A stretch of 64,000 bases of DNA from Cinnamomum chago (taxonomy: Eukaryota > Streptophyta > Magnoliopsida > Laurales > Lauraceae): contig CP142459.1 of NCBI GenBank assembly GCA_038049695.1, positions 64,658,001 to 64,722,000 on the forward strand. The letters are read 5' to 3'. The notes below the pieces were generated by a model. It was not told where the DNA came from. It ran no database searches and saw only the letters and a program-made list of their open reading frames with translations. Position numbers and translations under genes: made by a program. Within the stretch, counting starts at the first letter, position 1, and each line of letters starts with the position of its first letter. Of the stretch, positions 13,201 through 24,869 are shown in pieces.

Positions 13201-16200
13201 AAAAAAAAAAAAAAAATGTGATGCACACTAGACATATGAGCTACAAAATAGACTAGATGTAATATAGAGAAATGAGTTCCAAATGTTCTCGCTTTTCTCC
13301 TCTTCTGATCCTTAAAAGTTAAATGGACATTAATGTCTTTGATGTAATAACAGATGACATCTGTGATTTGATGCAACTCTTTTTCCTATAAAGCACAAAC
13401 ATGTGTCTGATACTTTGATTCACATAGAATTGTCTAGGATGTAACAATATCTGAAAAAAAAAAATGTCTTTGTTGCATAAGTAGACATCTATAAAATTTT
13501 CAAAAAACAAAAAAGGTTAGCAATTTCATGAGTGAATTTCACAGATGTCATCTAAATTAAGGTTCAGGACACCACTAGAGTGAATTTCATGAGTTAGCAA
13601 TATTTGTTAATATCATCATCACCATTGCCATCCAATCCTTATCCCATTTATCTAAGATCAGGCTTTGTGAACTCCACTAGTCCACTTTTCCACTCAACCT
13701 TGTGTATAGCCATAGATTTGGACTAAAACAATGACTGTTCTACTTGGAAATTGGAGAGTTGGGTATATAAATTGGAAAGGATGTTTGCTTTGGAACTACA
13801 TTATGACTCTCCCCAGTCCCCTTCCTCCCTCTCAGTGTTCGTAACAAGACTCAAACAAGCACCTTTCAACTAGGCTACAGGCTCTTGCTTTGGTCCTGAT
13901 TAGAAAGAGATAATCAGATATTCAACAATAAATCCAATACAACCATTTCTGAATTTGGGTGTCTCCATTTCTGAATTTAAGAGGGGTTGGATGAATTGTT
14001 GCAGTCTCTTTAAACAATTGAGAGATTAGTGTTAAGAATCTTTCTGAATTTTAGCCATGCCATGATTTTATTTTCTTGACTCATTATAGTTTCTGATTTT
14101 TGGAGGGGTTGGAATGGATTGTTGCACTCTCTTTAAACAATTGAGAAATTAGTGTTAAAATATTTCTGAATTATAGTCTATGGGCTTGTACCGTGATCGT
14201 ATTTTCTTGACTCATTTATAGAGAGTAGCCTATGTGATTGTACCGTGTTTCATTTTCTTCTCTTCTACAGGTAATAGTAGCAATGAAAGAAGAAGCAGAA
14301 GTTCCCATCTCCAAAACTTTCAGTAGGCCTTAGCTATTGGTGGATCACAAGAAGTTCCCATCTCTAACACTTTCAGTAAATCTTAGCTATTGGTGGTGGA
14401 TCACATCTTCTGAAATGGGCAAATCAAGTTTCAAAAAATATAAGTTGTCCCTAACAGTCTCTAATAGATTTCTCTCATCTAGAGAACATCTTTTCACAAT
14501 AAAAGCATGATCATGTAGATGTGCGATGAGTGCATGTGTGTGCGCGTATGTGCACAATGTACAGTTTAGATCACCGCTCTTACTTACAACGTAGATAGAG
14601 ATTGATGGCATGGCTCAAGAATCCACTCCCAGGAACTCCATTCAAGAGCGACGTAATGGGAACAAAGGCCATCGAGACCACATCAGGTTTAGACTGGATA
14701 GTGTCTAACCACTCATCGTGAGCCAGGAACTTATCTCTAATTCCCCCTTTTCTATTGTATTTAACTGTGAGATCCTGTTTAAAATATAAAGGCAAAGAAA
14801 AACAATGTAAGATATCTGGGAGGAGGCCTTCGGCTCATTATCATAAAAAAAAAAGATATCCTACACTTACATCCTCGCTTGCGTAAGACCTTGAAGGGCT
14901 GGAGTCTGCCAACCTCAGTCGTATGTCCCTGGTATCAGACTGGAAAAAAAAAAATGCATACAGATTGAGACAATCTATACAAAAAACATGCGTAGATATT
15001 CCCTTCCAAATTGACTGCAAATTAATAATGTTGAGTCCCAACTTAAAAATGACAAATCATATATTCAAAGCATGCTTGGCTAGAAGAATTTCATGTAAGC
15101 ACTTGTGATTCTCATTGTCGTTGTAGTCATTTTCATCCTGGTCTTTCTTCTTTCCTGAAGGATATAAGTTCGGTATAGAAGCTATACCATTAAAGAATGT
15201 CACTCCTTAAGTGCAATTCTTCAGGAACGAACAGTGGATCATGTACAGTGAATCCCAATGAAAGACTGCAACTAGTACACTTGAGGTAAGCATGAAGCTT
15301 TGTGATCTGAGTAACGGTAACCCGGATCTCCACATTACAGCTAGGGGTCCATGGCCCGCATTTCGCATGATGCACAACAAAACGAATTAAATAGGGTAGG
15401 ATGCAGTAATTCATTTGAATGGCGTACTTGGTTCTCAGCCTTTAGTTTAGGTCAAAAGCTCGCTAGCCTGGATTACTAGCTTTGGCTCATTTAGTCAACT
15501 CTCTTTATTTGCTCCATTATCTACATTTTAGTTTTCCTTGGTCCTCAACATTCATTTGTTTAGCTCATATTAATATTACAGTCAATCTTCTTTGTCTGAC
15601 GTCGCTAACTGCGGGATTCTTATCAAAATCTTTTACTACAGAAAAGACACAGTTAAGGTAGTTATGACTTACCCAATAATGGGTCATGGTTAATTTAAGT
15701 ATGGACATGAGTTACACGATTCCAAACTGGGACCTATGTGAATTGGGTTGCAACCCATATAATTTTGGGTTGTAATCTGTATTTGCTCATTTCTACAATC
15801 TTCATTGTTAGTTTTGGTTTTATTTGCTCCATTATCTACATTTTAATTCTCCTTGGTCCTCAACATTCATTTAGTTCATATTATAGTCAGCCTTCTTTGT
15901 ATGATGTCTCTAAATGCGGTATTTTTATCAAAATCTTTTACTAGAGACAAGACACTGTTCCTGTGGTTATGACTTAACCAATAATGGGTCATAATTAATT
16001 TAATTATGGTCATGAATTACACGATTCCAAATTGGGAAGTGAATTGGATTGCAACCCATATAATTTTGGGTTGTGATGCATTTCTACAATCAGACCTTTT
16101 ATGGTCAGTTAGTTTGGTTACCCCTAAAAGTACTTCTGAAAAAGGATTTCCAAAAGTTGCCATCTAGCTACACAGTTTTAGTATTTTCTAGTTTGACTTG

Positions 16201-19200
16201 AAAAATTTTCTCAATGCTTTTTTTTTTAATTTCTGGAAAGAACTTTTCAATAATTTCCATTCAAAAAGATCTATAATATCAAATAGATCGATCACCACAC
16301 TGAGAACACAAATCTTTTGCCTCCACTTTGTTTTCATGACTCCATGTTCATTTGGTCCAACTGAATGGCCATAAAACAAATCTAATCCTGACCATTTTCC
16401 TCTGTGGCATACAAATGGGCACTAGAATGCAAACATAGAGACGGTTCACATTCAACTAGCAAAAGCCAATCCATTGGGTGGTTCAGATCTTTTAACTAAA
16501 GATGTAAACAGGTCAAGTTTGGGGTACCCAGACCCGTACCTGAGTATATATTTAGAGGACCAATATAAGGGCTCGAATCTTGCTAACATACACAGACATG
16601 AACCAGACTCCTACGGTCCAATGAAGTGGACCCAAAAAAATCTAGCTCATGGAAACATAGTCCCACTATCTTGAGATATTTGAAAAGAGCTCCAGAGCGA
16701 GGTATTTTATACTCATGTTATAATACATGGATACTCTAAAATAAGCAACATATCACATCGTATCGTATCCAATACTTCACTTTTTTATGTGTAAAATCCA
16801 TGTCCTTGCCATATCCATCATGTGTCCCTACCGTATCCATGTTGTCTCTAGGCATCATAGCACATGTGACATGCCATGGACACTTGATTGTGGAAGTGCA
16901 TACAGATACTAACTGGGCAGGGCAAGTTCCAAGACAGATGAGCGATCCACTACTAGGTATTGTACTTATGTTGGCAGAAAGTTGGTCTTGTGGAAAAGTA
17001 AGAAACAGCCAGTAGTCCCATGATCAAGCTCTGAGGCTACGCATGGAGCACTGGCACATGGAAGTTGCGAGTTACTATGTTTGAAAATTTTACTACATGA
17101 TTAGGCTCTAAGAAAAAGTGATGCAATCCTAGGGTTAGGATCACAGGTGCCGCAGGCACAATTACGGTTTCCGCAGAAACAATACACGATGAAGACACTC
17201 TCCTAATATATACCCATGCAAGGAAATTCTATTAACTCCAAAATCTGAGATTACAAATCTCTACAATGTTGTATATATAATAAAAGAAACTTAAGGGCTA
17301 AGAAAACAATCCTAATTAAACTAGGAAACAAGAATAAGAATCCTATCAAAATTAGAAAGCCTTCCTAATTACAACTCCTAAAATTAAAAAAATAATAAGA
17401 AAATAAGAAAAACTCTAGATTTCGTTGGGTCCCACATGTGGCCCACTATTGTGTCTTAACGTTGTGTAGTGATGCTTCTGCATCATTCCCCCTAGGTTAG
17501 AAAATAGTTCGGCCTCAAACTCAACTTTTCTTGATATTGCTTTTCTAGACATTATGCACTTGAAGCGCGTCCTAGTTGGGACGAGATCTTGATCCTTTCT
17601 TTGGTGGTGCCGGCTTCATAGGATGAAGTGTGACTTGATTTTCACCATGCATGAATGTGTGTAAGAAGGCCTAGAATCAACAGATCCACATGCATGCATC
17701 CAGTTATCTCGAGGAATCAAGGAGGGCTTTACGATAAGGTATCTCATCCACCAGGTTTTTTTAAACTAATTCTAAATTCATACGTGCATAGACAATAGAT
17801 GAATGAGTCAACACTCACCTTATCCTTCGCAAAAGCTTCATCTGACTTTGAACCACATTGTGCAGACACATTGAGGAACCTTTTATCCGCTATTTCCTTC
17901 AACTTTCGCTGAACATCTGCAGGTTGAAGTTTTGATGAGTGCTGCTGCTTCACATAAACTACATCTCTCCCTCCCATCTTTACACCCACTACAATATGGG
18001 TTCCATAACTTCGGATAAAACTGGGAAAAAAGAAGGACACAAATCAAAGCTCATCATCAGACATAATCACTGTACATGCGATAAAAGAAAACCTAAAAAC
18101 TATGGGCAAGTCTCTTGTGCTCCGAGCTTACACACGGCCACAGTCTATCCAAATCCAACATTACTTGTTCAATTAACTGAATGGGGGCATGCCTTTTCAA
18201 GAAATATCATCTAATAAGCCTATTAGTCACTGTGCCTTTCTTTTTCTATTTTATTATGGTGAATAAGAAATAAAATAACTGCAGCATCACTACAAACTAA
18301 AATATATATTATGTTAAGTTAGTTTATTTTCTGAGCTTTTTCCATTTTTTACTCTTTTTGTTTGTGCCTTTTCTAGAATGGAATTTCTAAGGGCTGAAAT
18401 TTTCCATTTCCAGAAGCAAAACAAAATGGAATCGACAACTATGATTCTAAGGCTTAACCATTCTAAATAAGTAACAGAGACAATGTGACTGGTCCATGCT
18501 AAAAGATGCAAGACTTCACCTGGCCAATGCATCAGGATCCCATGATGATGGAACAGCGCTTTTGACATGATCACGCAGAACAATCTGGGATTTTGCCAAT
18601 GCAACAGTGTAGAGTGTGATGAACCACCCATCAAAGGCAAGGGCTTTAGTATTCGCTGCATCTTTCTGCCAGCAGCCAGAAAAATCGAACATAGCATTGA
18701 ACATGCCTGAAGGAATTTTACCAGACAATGATAATTCCTGGTTTATTTGCTCCGACATCTGGAAAGAAAAAAAAAAATGCCCATGGTTGTTAAAAATGAG
18801 AAAACAAAGAAATGTCAGGTAAAAAAAAACCTGAAAATAACATGGTTTTGCATTGGTGCTTTGTTCATATTTTCATATTTCAACACCCAACTAGTTTAGG
18901 AGAAGCAGTAAATCTCTCTTTCGCGATCCCACCGACGTCACGCCAAGGGCTGTGATAACATCACACACTACCAAGATAAAGGAGAAGCCCTTAACAATCA
19001 CAAGAAACTTCATTATACTATTGCTCACCATATACATCATGCCTTTTAAAGACTTTTGGACATATGACTATGAGAGGATCAAGAATCCTCTTTTTTGCAC
19101 AATCAACCACTATAGAACCTATCTTTCTTAGAATCAACCACTATAGAACCTATCTTTCTTAGACTCAACCACTATGGAAGCTTTCTTTACACAATCAAAC

Positions 19201-19518
19201 CTTTGAGAAGAATGAATCAATCTAAATTCAATACCAGAACCAGACAGATTGCAAAATGAAAAAGCGAACCTGTTGAAAGGATAGCACGTCGGACGTGAAT
19301 CGCATCCGTTCCCCTTTATCGCACTTGATCGACGTGGAAACATTAGGGATGCAAACGCCACCAGGAAGGACAACATCTCGACCTTCACCATCATCAATCT
19401 CAATCAAGCACGGATCCGAAAGATCCCTCTTACAGTACTTGAGCCGAAGATCTGCAGCAATATCATATCCGAGCCCGATCGATCTAATAGCAAGCTCGGC
19501 AGATTTCGCTGTGACCAT
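10300..19518 (-). CDS. MACPF (perforin-like) domain protein, CAD1/NSL1 family
   Basis: Seven exons on the minus strand: 19518-19270, 18758-18520, 18020-17819, 14939-14871, 14774-14588, 11807-11641 and 10992-10300. All have GT-AG boundaries, compatible phases and no internal stop, giving 601 aa, the usual length for this family (about 600). The N-terminus has the conserved block LRLKYCKRDL. The MACPF signature YGTHIVVGVKMGG (Y-G-T-H-x6-G-G) is at residues 168-180. The core continues through ITSLLNGVPGSGFLSHAINL, QFLEFQLPRQWAP, GPQRKQ and a family-typical C-terminus (GYWVVSGARLVVEKGKISLK). Plant members such as CAD1 and NSL1 restrain salicylic-acid-linked immunity and cell death; this sequence looks closest to the less studied At4g24290-like branch (from memory). 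Its role here is inferred. Residue 163, formed across the exon 2/3 junction, is Ser where I recall Arg in relatives. Start: GGAATGG at 19518, immediately before the conserved N-terminus. Confidence 0.93.
12175..12303. repeat. Three tandem copies of a 43-44-bp unit
   Basis: Copies start at 12175, 12218 and 12262, each beginning GGTTGCA and ending CAAAGATATTTA, inside MACPF intron 5. Confidence 0.88.
12304..12409. mobile_element. Small MITE-like foldback
   Basis: About 105 bp with imperfect inverted ends: GGGCCTGTTTGGATGT at the left and ACATCCAAATTGGCCCC at the right. It directly abuts the 43-bp triplet repeat. No clear target-site duplication is visible. Confidence 0.5.
13981..14220. repeat. 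122-bp tandem duplication in MACPF intron 5
   Basis: 13981-14102 and 14103-14220 both begin GAGGGGTTGGA and share TCTCTTTAAACAATTGAGA and ATTTTCTTGACTCATT. Divergence is moderate. Confidence 0.85.
14297..14405. repeat. 53-bp tandem duplication in MACPF intron 5
   Basis: Two adjacent copies begin AGAAGTTCCCATCTC and end near TTAGCTATTGGTGG, at 14297-14349 and 14350-14405. Confidence 0.85.
15503..16100. repeat. 315-bp tandem duplication in MACPF intron 3
   Basis: 15503-15817 and 15818-16100 share TTTATTTGCTCCATTATCTA, CCTTGGTCCTCAACATTCAT, ATCAAAATCTTTTACTA and CAACCCATATAATTTTGGGT in the same order, with about 10% differences by eye. Confidence 0.88.
16885..17102 (+). pseudogene. Ty1/copia RNase H fragment (decayed)
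   Basis: Read across two frameshifts, the + strand gives VHTDTNWAG, then RSTTRYCTYVGRKLVLWKSK, then KKQPVVP, SSSEATHGALA and ELLCLKILLH. This is the order of the copia RNase H region (D-x-DWAG ... STSGYC ... WKSKKQ ... SSAEAEYRA ... ELLWLK-like). There are stops and frameshifts, and the fragment ends just before the LTR at 17119. It is a dead remnant in MACPF intron 3, opposite in strand to the host gene. Confidence 0.75.
17119..17485 (-). mobile_element. LTR of a decayed Ty3/gypsy-like element
   Basis: A 367-bp segment is bounded by the inverted ends TGATGCA (17119-17125) and TGCATCA (17479-17485). On the minus strand it is immediately preceded by a purine tract (CTAGGGGGAA) that looks like a polypurine tract. 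Upstream of that (17490-17545) is a reading EFEAELFSNLGG, resembling the C-terminus of a gypsy polyprotein. It is therefore probably the 3' LTR of a minus-strand element whose remaining body is lost or too decayed to see. Confidence 0.65.
17486..17640 (-). pseudogene. Polyprotein tail and polypurine tract of the same element
   Basis: The minus strand shows a short open stretch ending in a purine-rich tract next to the LTR. No complete domain remains, and exon 3 of the MACPF gene begins shortly after, at 17819. Confidence 0.45.
19101..19195. repeat. Three tandem copies of a 31-bp unit in MACPF intron 1
   Basis: Copies start at about 19101, 19132 and 19163, each like TCAACCACTATAGAACCTAT with small changes. 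Confidence 0.85.
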
Positions 19519-20100
19519 TCCTCAATTCCAAAATCTCCTCACAAGCCAGATCCGAATCCCAGATTCCACCGAGTTTTCAATAGATCTGAAACCGAGCAGA
19601 AACCCTAGATTCTGCGAATTTGGCGGAGGAAACTGATCTGAACCCTATTTCAGACCGAGAAAACCTACCGGTATCCTCCGAGTTTTCACGGAGAAGGGAG
19701 TAAAAGAGGAGATTGGGAGGAGAATTTATGGAGATTTCAGGGCATGAAGATTCCGCAAAATCCACGTATCGTGGAAAATCGAGAGAAGCGAAGGGGGAAG
19801 CAGCTGAGCCGCTTTGCAAACTGGAAATAGAAAGGCCGAAGTGGAAAAGGCTTTTGAAGAGAGTCATGGTCAAAGGCGGGAGAGGGTAGCCGAGTAGAGA
19901 TGCCCAATTTCGCGGCAGATTCAGCAATGGGATTTTTCTACTGGCAGGAGGAGCAGACCAGACCCCCCAGTCTCAGGTCTCAGCTGTCAAATTTGGACTT
20001 GTGGAGAGTTTTGAAGAAGCCTGTCGACATAGCTCAGCTGGGTGGACACGTTTTTAACACAAAGGGGGCCACTCAAATGTGAGTTTGCCAATGGAAGGAG
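19519..20100 (-). promoter_or_regulatory. 5' UTR and promoter region of the MACPF gene
   Basis: The sequence directly upstream of the ATG at 19518 is GC-richer than the surrounding spacer, as expected of a leader and proximal promoter. No clear TATA box was placed. Short + strand frames here overlap exon 1 and are shadows. Confidence 0.45.
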
Positions 20101-23100
20101 GGCAGATGTAAATGACTCAGTGGCAGAAAGGAAGAAAAATTACCACATTAAATTATCTTAGCGCTTGATTTAACATTTTTGAAATTTAATGGCATTTTAA
20201 TAATTGATATGGACATGATGATGTTAAATCCAAGTTTTCTTTGGACATTTGAAAGATCTATATTTGGCCATTATAAATCATTAATAATTGAAGCAGTTGG
20301 AAATCCTACATTATATAAGGGTTTTCAAATTTCATTTCGATCGTAGGATTTGTAAATCCTCGATTTTGCGAATATGCACAATAATATCTTCTTCTTATTT
20401 AGTTATGCATATATATATATATGCATTGATATGTAGGTGAGATCCTACGTCAGGTCCTTAGAAAGAAAGGAGTCATCAAATCAATGAGAAATTTCTAAAT
20501 TTCTAAATACCCCATCTGCTAGTCTGCTACCAAACTTACCCTAATAAGAGTAGAAAAAAAAAAAAAAACTAATTTTGCATGAGAAATCATTTTCTATGGG
20601 TTGAAATCACTTCCATGCATCTTCGAATTTTATCATTGTATGGTAAATTTTATTTTCTTAGAAATAGTTGCACTTTCTACTAATGAAAAATCATTTCCTA
20701 AAGTGTTTTATTCAAGAGAAAGAAGATTTTTGGAAGAGAAAAAATTGAACTAAGCTTTAAAAATGGGTTTATAAAGATGTCGAAATCACTTTCGTCAATA
20801 AAACAAAATTGCAAACACAAAAATTCTTATTTAACACAAGCATATTTCATATAATGATACGGCAAATGGCAGAAAGAAGGGAATCTCTTCTTTTTTTTTT
20901 TTTCCTTCGTTAAGATCAAGTGTAGTATGTGTTCTTATCCATATAATAAGAGAGAAGAAGCTAAAGACTGTAATTTGTTATTTAGCTTTAGACGAGTGTG
21001 ACCCCATCTTTATTATTTGAAAGGCCAGATTTCAAGATTAGCTAATGTGACTGAACAGTGAATAATCTGTACCTAATATCCTTTCAAAGTCTTAAGAGAA
21101 GACTTTTGTAAAAGGGATTACGTCTGCCGTTACTTGTAAGGTAATCCGTGGAAAAGGCAGTACCTAGTCAAATCAACAAAAAAAACACCCTAAACCCTAA
21201 CCAGCTCAAATTGGGCGTGCGCTCAGGGACAATTGTGCTTCACGTGTAGCGTGCTTGGTGCGGTGAGATTAAATTTGGCTGCATGCCCCATATATGCTTT
21301 GATGTTGGTTTTGACTATTATCACCCATTGGATTTGGGGTTAAAAAAGGAAGGTATTGGAGCACTGACTTTTATAATTTACTAGTGGAGCCCTGCATGTG
21401 CTGAACATAATCTTTCAGTGTGATAATCTAGAAAAATAAAGTTATTGAAAAACTCAATATTAACAATCCTAACGGAGAATGATCAGTTTACATATAGCTC
21501 ATTTTTTTAGCAAATTAAACAATTTACAATCACTAATTGTTCTTATGAAATTCAGTAGAAGCTTCAATAGAAAAAAAGTAAGAAGAAGATGGAATAATAA
21601 GATATATGGAAGGAAACTACCGGCCTATTTCCCGTTAAAATTTGTCTAAAACCTAGCGCCAAATACATACAAAATTCATGTTGAGAGGCACCGAATGATA
21701 GTAATATCAATACAAAGAAATTTGAATATCATGTAAAGAAACAAGATTGATATGTCAAGATGAGGGCCAAATCAACAACTTAAAAAGCTTTCTTGAATTA
21801 AGATGACACCACTACCAAATTTTGAACCATATACATTTGTGGCACTTCTGTTTGTTTTTTATGTATCCTAAATCAGTTATATTACATTCTAATTTTGTAG
21901 TAAGTGAATCTTTAAAACAAATATCATAATTTGAAGCAAGAGAACCAACTACAAAGAGATCTTTAGGCATGCACTCTCAAGGTGGGTACAACTACTTCCT
22001 TCAAACTTTCTAAGAAAATTTAATGGAAAATTCATTATCCTAGCATTATAGTAATGTGGTTGCAATGTTGGACATGAATCAAGTCTAAGAGTAATACTGG
22101 TTCGACCTAAGATGATGCATTGGATGAAGCATGCAAAATCATAAAGAAAGACAATTAGCACCCTTAAACACAATTTAGCACGTAGAATGATAATGAAGGA
22201 ATGCATGTTGCCAGAATTGCCTAAAACAAAAAAAAAACAGGGGCACTAAAGCAATCTCTTCAAATCAACATAAGAGGATGGATCTAAAAACATGAGTCGG
22301 CATATCAAAATGATAGGTTCCATTGCATCATACTCATTAAAACTTGAAAGGAAAAATAAAATACCTTATCATAATTCAAGAAATAATAAGACAAGCCATT
22401 AGCCACTTGCATTGGATGTTGGTTTGATATATAGTAATAAAATTTAAAAGAAAACCAGCTTACATGGAATGAAGAAATCAAGAAAAGGCTTACATGACAA
22501 AAATCTGCAAACGCTTGCATATTAAAAAAAACACACTTTCATGACACCTCGATTATCTGGCTACTAAGAAAATGAAGCATTTAAATAGACCTTAAGCCTC
22601 TCCACAGCATCTCCGTATCTTTGGCTAGTGCACCCACACGTCAATGAAATATCTTCCTCGTTTCAACCCACTAATGTCACCCAAGTCCTCTTCACTAAGC
22701 ATGAAAACACCATACTTTCTTAGTAAATGGGAAATATATATATATATGTCCAGTATTTCTTTTTCTGATCTAACACAAGCTACTATCAAACCACATAAAT
22801 TATTTTTCTATACTTTTTAGAGTGACTATTTGGTTAGATCTACTCTTGCATAGTTTTTTGTATCGATTGCAGATTTCTACTGCACCCTAACATATTTGCT
22901 AGTATATACATGATTTCATAGTGAAATAAGCTTTGCTTAAAGATTATTAAAAAAGTGAGAGGTGAGAAACACGAGGTTATGAATGCAAAAGGGAACTTGA
23001 CCATCGTGGGATTTGAGTTCCAGGGTGATGGATGAGCATTCATCTCTCATTTTTCCTCAAATCAATTTCCATTAAAAGAGAGGTTATTTGATTGCCATTT

Positions 23101-23949
23101 TTTAATATTCATGTATGATTTTACATTTTAACCACTAATGAAAATATGAAGCCCTATAACTCTTAGGAACTACATGAACGATTTTATGTCATTCCTTATA
23201 AAGTTTGATGCAGTAAAATGTGTAACATGTTACAATTATTTTTTTTTCTTTTTTTTTTTCCCAGAAAGAGGGGAACGCATTAAAAGATTAAAAAACAATC
23301 ATAAATGAGTCAAACCTTCTGCCAAAACCACTAATGTCAAAGATGACATACAAGATAACCAATCCACCAAGCTGGCTAATACAACACAAAAACAAAAACA
23401 AAAAAACCCCAACTGGTCACTACCTCCCCTGAATGTTAAAATTCTATTCATTTCTAACATTGCTGGTCATTTTTTTATATTCAACTTTTCTTCATTTTTA
23501 ATGGCTTATAAAAATTTAAAATAAATTTCACTATTTCAGTAACATAAAAAAAGGCCCAACATTAAAAAGAGATTTTCTATTGTCATAAAGTTCACTTTGT
23601 CGAATATTGTTGGAGCACTAAATGTTTAAAATGTCACAATTCTATTTTACATATTTCATTTCTAGCATTGAAAATTCAATGAAACAAAATACTAACCAAC
23701 CAGAATAGTCCCCAACTCATAGCTTTAAACGGATCAACAACAAATCATAAGGATTCCAAGCAATCTTTGGCATTCTCATATCTTTCTCTGACAAGCAAAT
23801 CGTGTCTTTGCAGACATTGAGATCGAAGTTGAGATTTTCTACACATGAAAATCTCAATTGAAAATTTTCATTTGAGTTCTTGTAGCGAATGTACAAATTC
23901 TTCAAACACAACCCTTTACATGAACATTTGTGCTAAGCATTTCATCGAA
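20101..23949. other. AT-rich intergenic spacer
   Basis: No gene recognised. Visible items are a perfect ATGCATATATATATATATGC-type palindrome near 20404-20425, an A-run near 20553-20568 and T-rich tracts near 20890 and 23240-23262. The stretch after 23260 could be the decayed tail of a minus-strand retroposon. Reading frames are short and compositionally random. Confidence 0.55.
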
Positions 23950-24860
23950 ATATAATAATACTAAGTGGGGCCCACAGATGTGTTGTTCTCTTTGATTATA
24001 TATATAATATAATATAATAATACTGAGTGGGGCCCACATATTTGTAGAGAAAAAGCATGACAAGTTTTACTAAGTGGGGCCCACAAATGTGAAGTTCTCT
24101 TTCATTATATATATAATATAATAATACTAAGTGGGGCCAAAATATGTGTAGATGTAGAGAAAAAGCATGACAAGTTCTTCTACTAAGTGGGGCCCACAGA
24201 TGTGTAGATGTAGAGACAAAGCATAATAAGTTCTTCTACTATGTGGGGCCCATAGATGTGTAGTTCTCTTTTATTTTATAAATATAATAATAATAATAAT
24301 AATACTAAGTGGGGCCTACAGATGTTATAATAATACTAAGTGGGGCCCACAGATGTGTAGAGAAAAAGCATGTTAAGTTCTTCTACTAAGTGGTATAATA
24401 TAATAATACTAAGTGGGGCCCACAGATGTGTAGATATAGAGAAAAAGTTTGACAAGTTCTTCTACTAAGTGGGGCCCACAGATGTGTAGTACTCTTTTAT
24501 TTGATACATAGATATAATATAATAATACTAAGTGAGGCCCACAGATGTGTAGTTCTCTTGTATTATATATATAATATAATATAATAATACTAAGTAGGGC
24601 CCACAGATGTGTAGATGTAAAGAAAAAACATGACAAGTTCTACTAAGTGGGGCCCACAGATGTGCAGTTCTCTTTTATTTTATATATATATATAATATCA
24701 TAATACTAAGTGAGGCAAATAGATGTGTAGAGAAAAAGCATGACAAGTTCTTCTCTTTCATTGGGGCCCATATATGTATAGTTCTATTTTATTTTATATA
24801 TATATAATATAATAATACTAAGTAGGGCCCACAGATGTGTAAAGAAAAAGCATAACACTT
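23950..24860. repeat. Minisatellite block A (AAGTGGGGCCCACAGATGTG core)
   Basis: About 16 imperfect units of 50-70 bp (counted by eye). Each has an AT-rich part (TAATAATACTAAG), the core GTGGGGCCCACAGATGTG and a variable arm such as TAGTTCTCTTTTATTTTATA or AGAGAAAAAGCATGACAAG. Units lose or gain arms. It is non-coding. Confidence 0.9.
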
Positions 24861-24869
24861 TCTTCTCTT

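Larger units (their letters stand above)
11810..14587. other. Intron 5 of the MACPF gene (about 2.8 kb)
   Basis: Non-coding. It holds a 43-bp triplet repeat, a small foldback, an A-run at about 13198-13216, and two local tandem duplications listed separately. Short frames across it are not genes. Confidence 0.7.

Noticed and set aside
21186-21205. Telomere-type repeat (CCCTAAACCCTAA)
   Set aside because: Fewer than two units; probably a chance or promoter-type telo-box with no gene beside it.
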